A DNA stretch of 64,000 nt from Schistocerca nitens (GCF_023898315.1 NC_064618.1:191013548-191077547); one strand, 5' to 3'; shown: positions 1 through 12,326, counted from the first letter of the stretch. The notes: generated from the letters alone by a model not told the origin. Translations and numbers: made by a program.

Positions 1-480
1 ATACCCTTCATCCATGGTTCGTAAGATATCATGTGAAAAAAGGGCGAGTTGCGTTTCGCAGGAGCGATGCTTTCTAAAGCCGTGCTGATGCATGGACAGC
101 AACTTCTCTGTCTCATGGAAATTCATTATACTGGAATTGAGAATATGTTCGAGAATCCTGCAACAAACCGATGTAAAGGATAATGGTCTGTAATTTTGAG
201 GATCCGTCCTTCTACCCTTCTTATATACAGGCGTCACCTGCGCTTTTTTCCAGTCGCTCGGGACTTAAAGTTGGGGAAGAGATACGCGATAAATGCAAGT
301 TAAGTAAGGAGCCAATGCAGTAGAGTACTCTCTGTAAAACCGAATTAGAATCCCATCAGGTCCTGGCGATTTATTTATTCTCAACCCATTCAGCTGATTC
401 ACAAGCACAGGGATGTCTATCATCAAGCTGGAAGATGATAATAATTGTAAACGTAAGGTACTGTGCTGTTTCATTGATAG
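1..480 (-). mobile_element. LINE reverse transcriptase fragment (CR1/L2-like)
   Basis: Minus-strand translation shows non-LTR reverse transcriptase blocks in order. The first is INKSPGPDGI at about 370-330. After it, in another frame, come WKKAQVTPVYKKG, NYRPLSFTSVCCRILEH and HGFRKHRSCETQLALF down to base 1. These are the fingers region of a CR1/L2-type LINE polymerase. At least one frameshift separates the two parts near 262, so this is a dead copy. It continues past the left edge of the window. Family assignment is from the motif pattern only. Confidence 0.7.
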
Positions 481-979
481 TTAACTAATGCATCGTTTCC
501 GAATCGTCACTGCACAACATTGTTTGTACCTTTCACTTCGGATATGTTGACGCTATTTGTCAAATTACTCAGTCACTACTTAGAGAAACAGTCGTGCTCC
601 AGATCAGACATAATTTGCTATTTTATTCATATCACACGACATGTTGTGAAATGTTTGGAGGCATTAGCAGTGAGCCCGAATAAAGGTATTTCATGTCTCT
701 TCCCAAAGGTGGCGTCAGTCAACAAATTGGTTTACTTAATCAAAGAATAAAATTTTTACCATGTAACGATCTCACTTGATCATAAAGGAGTGAATAGGTG
801 TATATGTCTATGTTATTCTTACTAATGCTTCGTCGTTTGCCACAGAAGTTCCACGTATAATATCCGTTGCATTTCTCTTATTAAAAGCATACATGGTACT
901 TCGGTATGCAGGAAGAAATACGTCATCTACACAACTACCCTTGTCAAAACAGCAATGATGCGCCATTCTTCACGTAAGT
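481..979. other. No gene recognised
   Basis: AT-rich sequence with short chance open frames only. I see no protein family, tRNA-like fold or terminal repeat here. Confidence 0.5.
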
Positions 980-1130
980 GGTAGCTTAACGCATGCGCAG
1001 ATGGCATGATTGCTGTCAATTGCTCTAATCGGCTAGGCTGCCGAGCTCTGCCGCCGAGTGGACCAGTCTCACTCAGGAAGGGCACGGCGACAGGTCGCTG
1101 GGAATGAGCTCCGTCTAATACTGAGAAATT
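980..1130 (+). promoter_or_regulatory. Possible promoter or CpG-rich 5' region
   Basis: The stretch is more GC-rich than its surroundings. It carries CGCATGCGCA near 990, close to the NRF-1/Ewg palindrome, followed by a CG-rich run at 1030-1115. It lies about 200-350 bases upstream of the candidate signal-peptide exon. A first non-coding exon of the host gene could start here. I cannot see a TATA box or a convincing initiator, so this is a weak inference. Confidence 0.22.
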
Positions 1131-1336
1131 CTGCGATTAGCTGTTTCACCCGTCGTAAGAACTACATAATTCACACATTTCTCCCCTAACTACACAGTTG
1201 AATATGACGTGACCGCCAAATTTTCTCCAGAATTACGTACTGCTTCACTCTCGAGACTGCTGACACATGTATCTATTTTTATATTTGTATGTTATAAAGT
1301 AAATAATAACCAACAAACATTTTTCGTTCTTTGCAG

Positions 1337-1458
1337 GTTGCAGCCTGAAATAATGGTAGTGAACCATAACACAGTGATACTACGTGCAGCAGCAAACACT
1401 CGGCCCATTGCAGTCATCCTGATGGTAATGATATCTCTACAAAATGCAGCAGCACAGG
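1337..1458 (+). CDS. Candidate signal-peptide exon of the host Ig-family gene
   Basis: A pyrimidine-rich acceptor ends in TTTGCAG at 1336 and a strong donor (GTGAGC) starts at 1459. Between them an ATG at 1353 opens 35 codons plus one base. The peptide has a short polar start, an Arg-Pro, a hydrophobic core (PIAVILMVMISL) and a small-residue AAA-Q cleavage-like site, so it looks like a secretory signal peptide. The exon ends in phase 1. The next supported exon at 11188 needs a phase 1 partner, so the two are compatible, but Sidestep-family proteins normally carry further Ig domains in between. I could not find those exons. This could be the true 5' coding exon, or a chance open frame between splice-like sites. 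Confidence 0.4.
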
Positions 1459-3829
1459 GTGAGCTCATGATTAAAGTTTTCACACAACTAGGGTATATCA
1501 GTATACTGTCAAATACTGAGCCTAGCAGCAGTGATTACTGATGTAAGGTTAGATACAAAGTGTTCCCGAGGAAACTGACATTTCATGTGCGTAATATCTA
1601 TTATACAGGAAAATTTGATTGTTTGAACATGCTTAATTTTCAAGTACTTCAGCTACATCCGGTAGGAGCTTTCAAGGCAAAGAGCTCCTACAATAGAGAA
1701 CAGTGACCGTATTTTATATTTTTATTAATTATGTTCATAAATTCGCGAGACTTCTTACATACAAGTGCGTGTCTTTGCAGCGAATTTCAAGAACGCAGAA
1801 GTAGGACCAGTACCTTGAAAGTGAGAGGTGTTCCTGTTGCAACTAATGAGTTGACTAAAGCAGGAAGTATGAAAAGTTTTCTGAAGTGTCGTTTAAGTTT
1901 GTGAAATGGTACTGGTGGACATACCACTACGTTGAATTGCAAATGAAGTATCACAATCCTTTAGTTACGGCCCTCCATCCTTATTTAGCCTACGAGAGAC
2001 CTACAATTCGTGCTTAATGCAATCAGCCAAGGCGTACATGAAAACTTGGTCGGTAGAGATATACAAACGGAAGATATAATAGGCAGAACCTACCATCTGA
2101 CGACTGAAAGACTGAGATCCGTTACATATTTATAATCAATAGGAGATTCACAAGAAGTACATCTGGGAAAAAAAAGTTGAAAACACTGGAAACCTTTAAT
2201 GACTAGAAGATACGCGTTCTGATCTTCCAATAAAAAGGAAAATAGAAACTGCGAAGAATCAGTTAATAGCTTAGTCATTGAAGTTGCTGTAAAAATGTGT
2301 TGATTAGCCGTTTGAACTAGGTTTGAACTTTTTATAATCTGTTTTTTTTTTTTTTTTTTTTTTTTTACGGAACTAGGAAAAACGCGAATATGACTCCACG
2401 AATCTGTGATGAATTACTGTCTTCCTCAAACATTGTTAATATTAGCCAACAGTTAATTTGTTTGATAGGAAATCATTGGTGATATTAATCCAATAGAAGC
2501 ATGACGTCGTACGCAATATTTTATGATGCTTCCTTATGAGACCAGTAAGGACATTTATTGGCTACAAGACAGATAATATTGTGGCCCATTATTTTTTATG
2601 CAAGTGTTGAGTGTATAGGTGTACTTTTCGCTGGGGACCAGAATGCTTTTCTCATTCCACAAATGGAATAAGGAGATGATCACAAGTAATTCTGACTTAG
2701 AGTAACAACCTTCACTATAGTGGAGTAAGCACGCTTTTATCCTGACACCTGTTATATCCTTGGGGAAGTGTTCGTGATACTTTCATTACTTTTATGCGTG
2801 TAATTTTGAACTGCAACCCGACGAAATGAAGTGAAAGATTTGGGTACAGTGTGGTTTCCGTTTCTCAGTTTTAAATTTTCTCAGCAAGATATATTAAACA
2901 TGAAACGCCACCAGTTGTGAAATGTATAACATTATTTTATTTTTACCACAATTTTTTCGGGACTGCGCCGTTCTGTTATCAAGTGCTATGAAAATCTATA
3001 CAGCACTTAATAACGGACTAACGTAATCGCGTAACATGTTCTGCTAAAAACAAAATCACATATTTAATAACTGATGTTGTAACACTCTCAGTACCGATTC
3101 AGGAGACAGTTGCACGATGACTTCGTAGCAGATAATATGACCATCTGAAGTTTAGTGTTTTATCTTTTTTTACATATAGTAAACTATTGGAGAGAGAGTT
3201 ATCAAAATGGGCATTTATGACACGTCTGTCTTGTATTATTCAATAGCTGAACCAGTGGAAATCATAGTTTCATGCGTATGGTATAGGTTCTAGTGGTACG
3301 ATAACTACTTTAATGTATACGTATCGTGTCATCATTCATCAAAACAGCCATTACACGCGTGATGCTATCTAGTCCTCTGTTTAAACTCGTAGCTTATAAT
3401 ACATCTACAAACCACCTTACGGTGCTTGGCGGAGGGTATGTCTTGTATGAATACGCTCTGCTACCTTCTACTTTTAAATCACGATTGGTGGGAGAGATGA
3501 ACGACTGCACGAGATACAGTATCTTTTACTTTCCCGTCGAGGTCATTTCGTGAGACATATATGAAACTAGTACGTTGCCATGATCGCTTCCTGAATTTCA
3601 ATCACAAATCTCTACGTAATATACAAAGCCACAGAAACGATATGATGAGTTCTGTAAGCAAGGTGCTCTCGTGAATTTAACTGATTCCATTACACGATAG
3701 CGCGGAAAACAATTACCACTGGCGATCATTGAGGTCATCCGTAACGCTCTCGCACCTACTGAACGATCACGTGACGAAATTCGATACTGTTCATTGGATT
3801 TTCCCCGTCGCTTGTGTTAATCCAACCCT
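1459..3829. other. Intron-like sequence, nothing recognised
   Basis: AT-rich, with only short open frames that match nothing I know. The one notable item is a run of 25 T at 2342-2366, listed separately. Confidence 0.5.
2342..2366. repeat. Poly(T) tract, 25 T
   Basis: Uninterrupted run of T. It could be the tail of a minus-strand retroposed copy or a simple repeat. I could not identify an attached element. Confidence 0.9.
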
Positions 3830-4960
3830 GTAGGTATGCTAGACTGATGGGCAATTTCAAGAAACGGACGACCGAATGTTTTCCAAGCTACTTGCTTCGT
3901 GGATGAACATTTCCTTAAAATTCTCTCGATAAATCTATAAGCTACATGTATTATTTCATTATTCCATTTTTGGTCCGCTGAGATACCTGCAGGTATTTCA
4001 CAGTAGTTATTTCATCCAGTGATGTGCTGCAGATATTGTACTGCACAAAAGCGCATCTCTTTACCTCGTTATGTGCCTTGCTTTACAATTACACTGAGTG
4101 TAACTTCCAGTCCTTACATCACGTCTAAACCCTCTGCAGGACTTCCTACACTTCGCGAGAGCCTTCTGGCGGCGCATTCTTCCCATAGTCGACAATGTTT
4201 CTGTGAATATCCTCACAGAACCTCCAGCGTCATCCACTAAATAATCGAAATGTATCGTAAACAGTAATGACCCTGTCAATAAAATTCTTCTTGGCTGTTG
4301 ATCGAATTTTCAATATATACTAGCTCAGCAGAAAGCTCTGTGGAAAGCCGTTTGCAATAGTTTCCGAAACCTCGGACAATTTTATATATTGACAATGCGG
4401 TCAAGAGCCCAGAAGAGTTTTATTGACAGTGACAACGGCTGCGGAAGCCTACGCTTACAAGTAAAGCCCCAACCACACTCTTTTGGGCTATTCCTGAAAT
4501 TGCCTGCGCACCTGTCGATCTTATTCCTCTAAGAAGGGCGTCTTGACATTTATCAGCAAAGAAGTCTTAAAACTGCAGTCACAGATTTATCTGATACTAG
4601 ATAAGTTCGTGTTGAAGTCCTTTAAAAGACAGTGAAGAGCTGAATCGAATGCTTTTCGGAAGTCGGGGAATACATCAAGTTAGGCACCATTGTCTACTGA
4701 GCTCTGAAGTTCATGGAGGAAAACAGCGAGACGAGTTTCGTAAAACTCAATTTACGAAATCCACGTTTGTTATTTACTAATTTATTAGTATTGCCTGTCT
4801 TATATTCGTGACATGTTCTGTATCTACGTAGGATTCACACAGTAACGATGCATTTAAATACCAGACACATGTCCAATGTGTGATTGTAACTCTACTTTTT
4901 AAAGACGCGTTGCTGCACCGAGATAGCAGAGTCCAGAAAAAGAGCTTTCTCGGGAAACGA
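3830..4960 (-). mobile_element. Highly decayed LINE remnant with RT traces
   Basis: On the minus strand near 4780-4620 broken frames resemble a LINE polymerase: a GFRK-like block, a damaged serine-valine-aspartate-asparagine block, then FRKAFDS. Downstream, near 4280-4180, YLVDDAGGSVRIFT resembles the end of the palm region. Many stops and frame changes show an old copy. Its right half resembles the same broad LINE group as the fragment at 1-480. The left boundary is uncertain. Confidence 0.5.
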
Positions 4961-5224
4961 TACTGTCCGTGATAACGTTCAGAAAGCTTTAAAACTCAAG
5001 TTATTTTGAGATATCTACAGAACTACACGGGTTCTCTCGAAATAGAACACGTTCCAATAATGGTTGTCCTAACAATGACCGTTGTTTAATATTGAAAAGA
5101 CAGCGAAATTAATTAATTTTTGTTGACGCAGTTTTCTAAGGGTTTTGATGAAATATCGGTCGGTAATAGAGAGAAGTTTCCTTTTGAAAATTCATTTCCA
5201 TTTCGTTTGGGCCTTTGTCCTGCT

Positions 5225-5605
5225 TCAATGTTGGGTCGGCCTTGTTATTATAGATTTGGCAGTGTTGGAGTCAAAGGGTGGCCGGATGCCCTTCCTGTTT
5301 CCACACTGTGCCCCCCCAGGACGGAACTAGTGTACCCCAGCTGTCTATGTCTAGTGTAAGCCATGGATGATTGTGAAGGTTTCCAGCTGTCTGTGAGTCG
5401 TGTTGCTGAGGCGCAGGCTGGGGACCAGCTCAGTATTCGCCTGGCGGGATGTGGAAAACTGCCCAATAACCACATCCAGGCAGGCCGGCATACCGGCCCC
5501 TCGTCGTTAATCCGGCGGGCGGATTCGATCCCGGGCCGGCGTGCACACCCGAGTCCAGGAAGCAGCGAATTAGTGCTCTCGGCTGATCTGAAGGCTAAAT
5601 TGTCT
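5225..5605 (-). mobile_element. tRNA-derived SINE
   Basis: Read on the minus strand, the 5' end near 5605 has an A-box-like AGCCGAGAGC and a B box-like GGGATCGAATCC about 50 bases on. A GC-rich body of about 300 bases follows. This is the layout of a Pol III SINE with a tRNA-related head. Its base composition is far above the flanks. I recognise the body as a repeat type seen in orthopteran genomes (remembered, not searched). Confidence 0.6.
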
Positions 5606-6129
5606 TCTTTTTGCTAATTCTTTCAACCTAAATTGCCACTTAGCGCTATGGTAAACCTATAAAGACATAGAGTAGTAGTACTAAATAAAGAGATAAGTAG
5701 ATATATTTACATGTTACGTTTCTTTCTTTGTATGAATCCACAATCTTTAAGCCGAAAATTAGGTATACATGAAATATTTACTTTAAAGAGGCAGTAGTTA
5801 AACCAAATTTTCGTACTGTTCTCCCGTGAATCAGTTTAGTAAGATCTCGTTTACATGAAAACTCTCTATTGTGAACTAGAAAATGAACGAGCACCAATAA
5901 CCTTAAGGTTCGCCAACAGTATATAGCCTGTACCGCATAAAAGGTATTAAATATTCAAGAGTGATTTACAAGGTATCAAAATGCGCTATGTAAATACCTA
6001 CTGAATACACACTATAAAAAATAGAAATAAAAACAGACACACTACGAAGGAATTATCTGAATGGGACGAAAATCAATAAATGTGAGAGAAAGAGCAAGCC
6101 AGTAACGCTCTGGTCCATCTGTGGCTCGT
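5606..6129. other. No gene recognised
   Basis: AT-rich intron-like sequence without recognisable coding or repeat structure. Confidence 0.5.
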
Positions 6130-6184
6130 ATGCAAGCACTTATTCAGCTTATTTAGCTTTAGATCGTCAAAAATCCCGACCTGG

Positions 6185-6460
6185 TTAGAGGGCTCTGCTC
6201 ATAATGCACCAAACGTTCTCAATTAGAGAGATCCGGCGACATTGATGGCCTAGGTAGGGCTTGGAAGCACGAAGGGAACCAGGAGAAACTATGTCCATGC
6301 GCGGGCGGGCATTATATTGCTGAAATGTTAGCCCAGGATTGCTTGCCATGAAACGGTGCATAGAATATCGTCGACCTACCGCTGTACCGCAATGCTGCCG
6401 CGGAGGGAAATCGAAGAGGTTCAGCTGTGAAAAGAAAAGACACCCTAGACCACCACTCAT
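6185..6460 (-). pseudogene. Tc1/mariner-like transposase fragment
   Basis: Minus-strand frame of 91 codons. It contains NPGLTFQQYNARPR, a degenerate form of the FQQDNARPH block that carries the second catalytic Asp of Tc1-like transposases; here the Asp position reads Tyr. It ends with SLIENVWCIMSRAL, matching the SPDLSPIENVWD block with the catalytic Glu. The spacing between the blocks fits the C-terminal half of a DDE transposase. No N-terminal half or terminal repeats are seen, so this is an isolated relic. Confidence 0.75.
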
Positions 6461-6479
6461 GGCTGGCGGGCCATATGGC

Positions 6480-8439
6480 TCGCGACATTCAGGTTGGTAA
6501 CCCGACGCTATATGGGGCGCCTCGAGAAATGTTTTCGCTGCTCATTGCGGTTCAGTTGGAAGACTTTTTTGTGATGGTGTGTATTATAGTCGTCAATAAC
6601 GTATAATTACTTTGTAAAGTAGGTTTTTCTACAGCTTTGACTCTTAGTCAACTGCTGAGACCAGATGGTATTCCAACGAGTATTTAATATTATATGTCTT
6701 CCGGTGTGGAACTTTTGTATTTTGTATTTCATATTTATCGAGAACGCTTTGTGCAGGGAATTGTTCCAAGCTACTACAAGCGAACACAATTCTGTCCTGC
6801 TAATAATTAGGGTAAATACATAGTTACAGACGGTTTATCAATGAAATCCGTGGTTTGCAGGAACCTAGAGCGTATTCTACATTCGAATATTAGTAACGTT
6901 CATAGGGAGAAGGAAGATTCGATCAAAGCATCAGCATGCTCCAGAGGAAATCACTCGGATGGGAAAAGACATGCCATATGCACACTCGAAACTCTATATA
7001 TAATTTGACGCACGTAGAAAGGACAAATACCGCTGTCCTAAATTTTGGAAAGCTGTTCGAAATTGCACAGCACTATCGTTTAAGAAGCGCTATATAAACA
7101 TACGAGGTATCTTCACATATAACCGACTGTCTTGACCAGTCAATAGAAGCCATCACATTTTAAAAGACGGCCAAACTTTGCTAGGATAGAGAGTAAAGTT
7201 TTAATAATAAACAAATGGTTTCACATATAGTCAAATGACCTCTTAGACTGTATGCTGATATATGCCTTTGTCTACAACAAATAATTGTTATTGATGATCA
7301 TTAGGAAATATGAGAAGGCCATGGCAAAATTCATGCTTAGTATAATCAATGGCAGTTCTCCTTAACTGAATAATGTTCTCATCAACGACAAAGAAAGACC
7401 AATAGTGTCCTATTACACGTTTAGCTTGTAACTTCGTCCAGAGATTTAGGGGTAGACACAAAGAAGAGGTATTAAAGGCGTAGAATGTATATGTATAAAG
7501 TTGGTAATAGACATGACGACATGAGGTATTTAGATTTTTACGAGGCCTTTTTGGAAAGCATAGTGAATAAAATCAGAGAAGTATCACACAACACGTTACT
7601 GCGATGAATTCTACACTGTTTCCCTCAGGCTTGAAGTCCTTGTGAAGTAGATTTGGCGGAACACGTCGAAACTATTTAGGAATTCGCTTTAAGGACTGCA
7701 ACTATTCATCGAAGTGTAACAGATTCTCACGGGCAGTAAATGGTAGGCATCTGAAGAAAGGTGAAATTGTTCTCGCGATACCTTGACGTTTGAATTTTAC
7801 CCTCATATGGAACCGTGGAGGTGTTTTATATACCAGTGAAACTGCACATCTCTGCCACTTCCTCTCTTGGTCATTCTGTTGTTGGCGGCTCAACGTAGCT
7901 TGTTGGCAGCTAATAACCGACCTTCAGACATAATACAAGCACTGTCATCTACTTTCGTATTGGAAAACTGTCATGTTTGGGTGATTGCATTAGTGACTTT
8001 ACGACATCGTAAGTGTTTCTGTTTATTCTGCTGTCAAAATTGACTTATCAGTTAAAAATAATTTCATATTAAGGTTTCATTATTGTTCTCAATTATTGTC
8101 ATTTTTGCTATGGCATCGAGTTGTCATTCACGCGTATCAGTGCTGATCCACATTTTTTCGGCCTTTCTGAGGAAAATGTTAGAAGACGTTGAAGGTACCG
8201 ATGAAAATGATCTCTAAGCTGAAAGTGAAGCCCTCTTACGGTAGTGAACATGAAACTGCCTCGTGTTGCCATGACAGCGAGAAAAGGTCCAACTAGCATT
8301 GTACCTCCTGTAGTCGTCCACTTTGCCCAACCTGACGTTCACTGATGTGGGGTGAAGGACTTGGGTGAATATCGAACATTTGAAAATACTGTGTACCAGT
8401 ACATTTGCGAAGTTCGTTATTCACTGACGTGGGAAAAAG
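6480..8439. other. Intron-like sequence, nothing recognised
   Basis: Short chance frames only. The 7700-8330 part is somewhat less AT-rich and may be an unrecognised repeat. Confidence 0.4.
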
Positions 8440-9240
8440 TCATGGGATATCCCGTGTTATCATGTAGGACCTCCATTTGCCCGACAAAGTGAAGCATTTC
8501 GACGTGGCATGGACTCAAAAAGACGTTGGAAGTCCCCTGCAGAAACAATCAGCCGTGCTGCCTCTATTGACGTCGATAATTCCGGAAGTTAGCCGGCGCA
8601 GGATTTTGTGCACCAACTGACCCCGCGGTTACGTCCCTAAATGTACCATGGGATTCATGTCTGGCGCTTTGGGTGGCCAAATCATCCGCTCGAATTGTCC
8701 AGAATGTTCTTCACACCAGTCGCGAATAACTGTGCCCGGTGATATGACGCATTCTCATTCACTACGTGAAGTTCAGGTAGCGGCAAATGGTCTCCAAGTA
8801 GCCGAAACAATCATTTCTAATCGATGATCAGTTCATTTGGACCAGGGGATCCATTCCATTCCGTGTAAACGTAGGCCACACCATTATGTAGACGCCACCA
8901 GCTTGCACAGTTGGCTCCGTTGATTCGTGTGATATGCGCCACATTCTAACCCTACCATCAACTCTAACCAACAGAAATCGGTACTCAGACGACCACGCTA
9001 CGCCTTTCCAGTAGGCTAGGGTCACGGCCATTGCGTTGACCGTGCTGAGAGGTAATGCCTGAAATTTTGTATTCTCCGTGCACTCTTGACGATGTGGATC
9101 TCGGAGTATGGAATTCCTCAGTAATATCCTCAATGGAATGTCCCATGCATGTTAATTCCCGTTTGCGGCCATAATCACGTCGGACGCCTTTGCACATGAA
9201 TTACCTGAGTACAAACGACAGCTCCATCAATGCATTGACC
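8440..9240 (-). pseudogene. Tc1-like transposase pseudogene
   Basis: Minus-strand pieces follow the order of a Tc1-like transposase. The N-terminal helix-turn-helix text SIEDITEEFHTPRS, SSRVHGEYKISGI and GQRNGR lies near 9180-9030. Next come the first catalytic block region SSEYRFLLVRVDGRVRMWR near 9000-8940 and GGGVYIMVW-like text. In another frame, HSYSRLV, EHSGQFERM and a WPPKAPDMNP-like block run down to about 8650. Frame changes and stops interrupt it. It abuts the left end of the 9246-10706 transposon, which may have inserted into it. Confidence 0.7.
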
Positions 9241-9245
9241 TTCCA

Positions 9246-9358
9246 CAGGGTGAAAAGTATTTAAACCGACAAAGTCTGGGAGGTTGTAGGGGACATCAAA
9301 ACAAATATTTTTCCCTAATGTCATTTTTTCCTATGAGGAGTATTTAAACCGGTAGAGG
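9246..9358 (+). repeat. Left terminal inverted repeat
   Basis: 113 bases, inverted copy of 10594-10706 with a few substitutions. Confidence 0.88.
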
Positions 9359-9382
9359 AAGATTTCTCTGGCTGCAAATTAA

Positions 9383-10495
9383 TTAAACCAAGAAACACTT
9401 TACCATTTTTTTATGACTAAGAGACAACACATTAACACAACCCAATTTCAATTCCAGTAGATTCTCGAAAACGGCTCCACTGATACGTAAACAAAGGTTA
9501 CACCGTCGGATCACGTTTTGTCTGTCATGGGCAAAAACCTCAAAAGTATCCTGAATTGTTCGTGCTGCTGCTACTACTATCCAGGCAATCAGATCCTCTT
9601 CTGATGCAACATCAGGTTGCGCATCTCTCCCCACACAACGAAGTCCAGAGAGGACATATCAGTGGATCAAGCAGGCCATGGTACAGGACCACTTCAGCCA
9701 ATCCACGTTTCGGGGAACCGTCGGTTCAGAAATCGACGCACACGACGAATGAAATGTGCTGGCACCCCGTCTTGTTGGAACCACATGCGTTGTCTCGTAG
9801 GGAGCGGGACGTCTTCCAGCAATTCTGGCAATGCTCTGGCGAGAGAATTGCAATAGTGCCTGCCATTTAATAGCCTAGGTAGCAGATACGGACAAATTAA
9901 ACAGCCCCCAACAACCACCGACCGACACACTAACGAAGAACCGCACTTGATGAGGGTTATCCTCACTCCAAACATGCGAATTGTGCATGTAGAAGACTCC
10001 ATCATGCCCGAATGTTGCTTCATCGGTAAAGAACACAGAGGATGGAAATGTAGGATGCGTTTCACACTGTTCCAGGTACCACTACGAAAACTGTGCTCTG
10101 GGTGGATAATTAACTGGTTCCAGGTTGTGGACACGCTGTAAGTGAAATGGACGTAACAATTGCTCTCGAAGAACTGTTCTTACAATCGTCTGTTTCGTTC
10201 CCATGTTACGTGCAATTGCACGAGTGCTGATTGAAGGATCCCGCTCCACATCCTACAAGACATATTCCTCAAATTTCAGCGTTCTTACCGGGCGACGGCA
10301 TCCCTGTCTAGGTATTCTACTAAATGACACGGTCTCACGCAGACGTTGGTACACAGCAGCAAGGGTCGTACGATGCGGGATACGGCGATTAGGATATTGT
10401 TGTTGATAAACCCGCTGTGCAGCTCGTCCATTGTGGTGCGCTACGTAGTATGCACCAACCATATCAGTGTACTCACTCCAGGTGTATCTCCCCAT
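9383..10495 (-). pseudogene. Transposase with DUF4817-like N-terminus, broken
   Basis: The start at 10495 gives MGRYTWSEYTDMVGAYY followed by NGRAAQRVYQQQYPNRR and RLRETVSF. This is the helix-turn-helix domain (DUF4817-like) that precedes an IS630-type DDE/DDD nuclease in many insect transposons. Further on, the first Asp block (FTDEATF) is readable in a second frame. The second is FQQDGVPAHF near 9760, and the third is STDMSSLDF in a third frame near 9640. The C-terminus reads ASEEDLIAWIVVAA and NVIRRCNLCL. At least three frame changes are needed to follow the domain order, so the copy is inactive, though all three acidic blocks are recognisable. Confidence 0.8.
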
Positions 10496-10593
10496 TAGCA
10501 AACAGAGACAATGCACTACTACACTGGTGGACAGCAGTTGCCTACAACTGAAGATCGTAATACGGCCTCTAACAACTGAAGAGCGTTATACAG

Positions 10594-10706
10594 CCTCCAC
10601 CGGTTTAAATAATCCTCATAGGAAAAAATGACATTAGAGAAAAATATTTGTTTTGATGTCCCCTACAATCTCCCAGAGTTTGTCGCTTTAAATACTTTTC
10701 ACCCTG
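10594..10706 (-). repeat. Right terminal inverted repeat
   Basis: 113 bases, inverted copy of 9246-9358. Confidence 0.88.
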
Positions 10707-11187
10707 TAAACCTCATGTACATTATTTTACCGCCATCAGTATATGTGCTTATCGCCATTCCATGGCTTTCGTATCGCAGTGTATACAGCTAATTTATCAC
10801 ATACCGTGTCCACCCTACATCAATGTAGTACTGTTTCATGTTATTTGTAATACATTAAATTTCACTTTTACCCAGGGTTACACAAACGTGTTTTTCTTTT
10901 GAGATTTATTTTGAGTTCTTCTGCAAAATTGATGTTCAGGATTCTAATATACGCAAATACGAAACTTACGAATGAATGTTTGTGATAAACGTAAAGTAAT
11001 TTACTCCTAGTTAAGAACGGAACGCGGTATCATTTTGGATCTCAGGGCACCTTTTATGATACAGAGATGTTACCGCTCCATTTTGTGAGTCAATTCGAGA
11101 ACGGTACCGTCGATAATAAGATAATAGAGAGCAGGATATTCCTCGACGAATATTGCCTGTCAGGGTCAATCTTATGTGGTGTCGCAG
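10707..11187. other. Intron sequence, nothing recognised
   Basis: AT-rich sequence leading to the acceptor of the exon at 11188. No element seen. Confidence 0.5.
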
Positions 11188-11348
11188 AAAGGTCGCCGCC
11201 ATCCAGCATCCTGATTAACGTCGAGCTGCCACTGACTGCGGGCCGCAACTGCGAGATCACGTGCCGCATTGTGGGGTGGGAGACGTCGCCAGACGTCTCG
11301 TGGTGGTTGGGCGATCAGCGGTTGATGGACACTATGGAGGAGAAACTG
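11188..11348 (+). CDS. Sidestep-like Ig gene, internal exon a (first half of an Ig domain)
   Basis: The acceptor GTCGCAG ends at 11187 and the donor CTG|GTACGA starts at 11349. The exon takes one base from an upstream exon (phase 1) and encodes 53 full codons. The peptide LTAGRNCEITCRIVG...PDVSWWLGDQRL has the first Ig cysteine (EITC) and the core tryptophan pair (SWW). The LTAGR-xx-EITC and WWLG wording is typical of the third Ig domain of insect Sidestep and its paralogues, which are transmembrane Ig proteins that bind Beat receptors in motor-axon guidance. It ends in phase 0 and joins in frame to the exon at 22238. The ortholog within the family cannot be named from this much sequence. Confidence 0.85.
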
Positions 11349-11559
11349 GTACGAGCTACACCTTTCTACGTATGAACGCATCCCGTGCTTGCTATACCAT
11401 ATTTTGTCAAGTAGTATGTTCAGAAAGATGTAAACATAAGTGTTACTGCAATATTGTCACTAAATATACGAAAGGTAACATGTAACGCAAGTAACTTCTT
11501 ACTGCTAGAGATAATAAGAATTTTTCATTACACATAGATTTGTTCCGCTGATACCTTAA

Positions 11560-11866
11560 GGGGGGTAGGACGTCAAACGGGCCGACTTGGAGCAAGAGAG
11601 GCACCACAGGACGTTTTAATTTCCACTGTCTACACTTTTACAAATAAAATCATAAAACTTTATCAGCATGACCAAGAAGGATTCGGTATTCACACTCATA
11701 GCAGTGGAAGTTCAAAAACATAACAAAATTAATCTTTTTACATGTGAAATTTCATCTTTTTTTTTGCTTAATATTGGCTGCATTTGTTGCTATAGGTACA
11801 TTTTTCTTCACAAGTAAGAGAGATTCTTCGATGAATTTTGCACAGCATGCAAACCATTCTTACAGG
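11560..11866 (+). repeat. Left arm of fold-back element
   Basis: Inverted copy of about 12020-12326; the inner boundary is approximate. Confidence 0.8.
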
Positions 11867-12019
11867 TGTGTGGTACTTTATAATTTTCTAAATCTATTAA
11901 AAACTGTGGTAAAAATTAACATAATTAACTACAAAATTAGATTTTTTTCTAAACTTAAAGTTTAAAACGTAACAGCTCATTCATTTTTTCATAAATTAAA
12001 TAGATTCTTGAGTTTCAGA

Positions 12020-12326
12020 TACATGTAAGTATGGTTGGTATGCTGTGCAAAATTCATCGGATAGTCTGTCTTACTTATGAAGAAAAGTGTACCTATAGCA
12101 ACAAATGCAGCCAATATTAAGTGAAAATATGATGAAATTTCACATGTAAATAAATTATTTTGTTATGTTTTTGAACTTCCACTGCTACGAGTGTGAATCC
12201 TGAATCTTTCCTGGTCATGCTGACAAAGTTTTATGAATTTAATTGTAAAAGTATAGACAGTGGAAATTAAAGTGTCCTGTGGTGCCTCTCCTGCTCCAAG
12301 TCGGCCCGTTTGGCGTCCTACCCCCC
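12020..12326 (-). repeat. Right arm of fold-back element
   Basis: Inverted copy of about 11560-11866; the inner boundary is approximate. Confidence 0.8.

Larger units (their letters stand above)
9246..10706 (-). mobile_element. IS630/Tc1/mariner transposon, ~1.46 kb, with 113 bp TIRs
   Basis: The two ends are inverted copies: 9246-9358 and 10594-10706 agree at most positions, both starting CAGGGTGAAAAGTATTTAAA on their outer side. The right flank is TA and the left is CA, consistent with a TA target duplication with one change. A minus-strand transposase relic fills the interior. The structure is complete end to end but the gene is broken. Confidence 0.88.

Noticed and set aside
520-750. 76-codon plus-strand frame
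   Set aside because: No recognisable domain and no splice or promoter context; length is within chance for this base composition.
11744-11965. Open frame with a hydrophobic start resembling a signal peptide
   Set aside because: It lies in the arm and spacer of the TTAA fold-back element, is AT-rich and has no counterpart or splice context.
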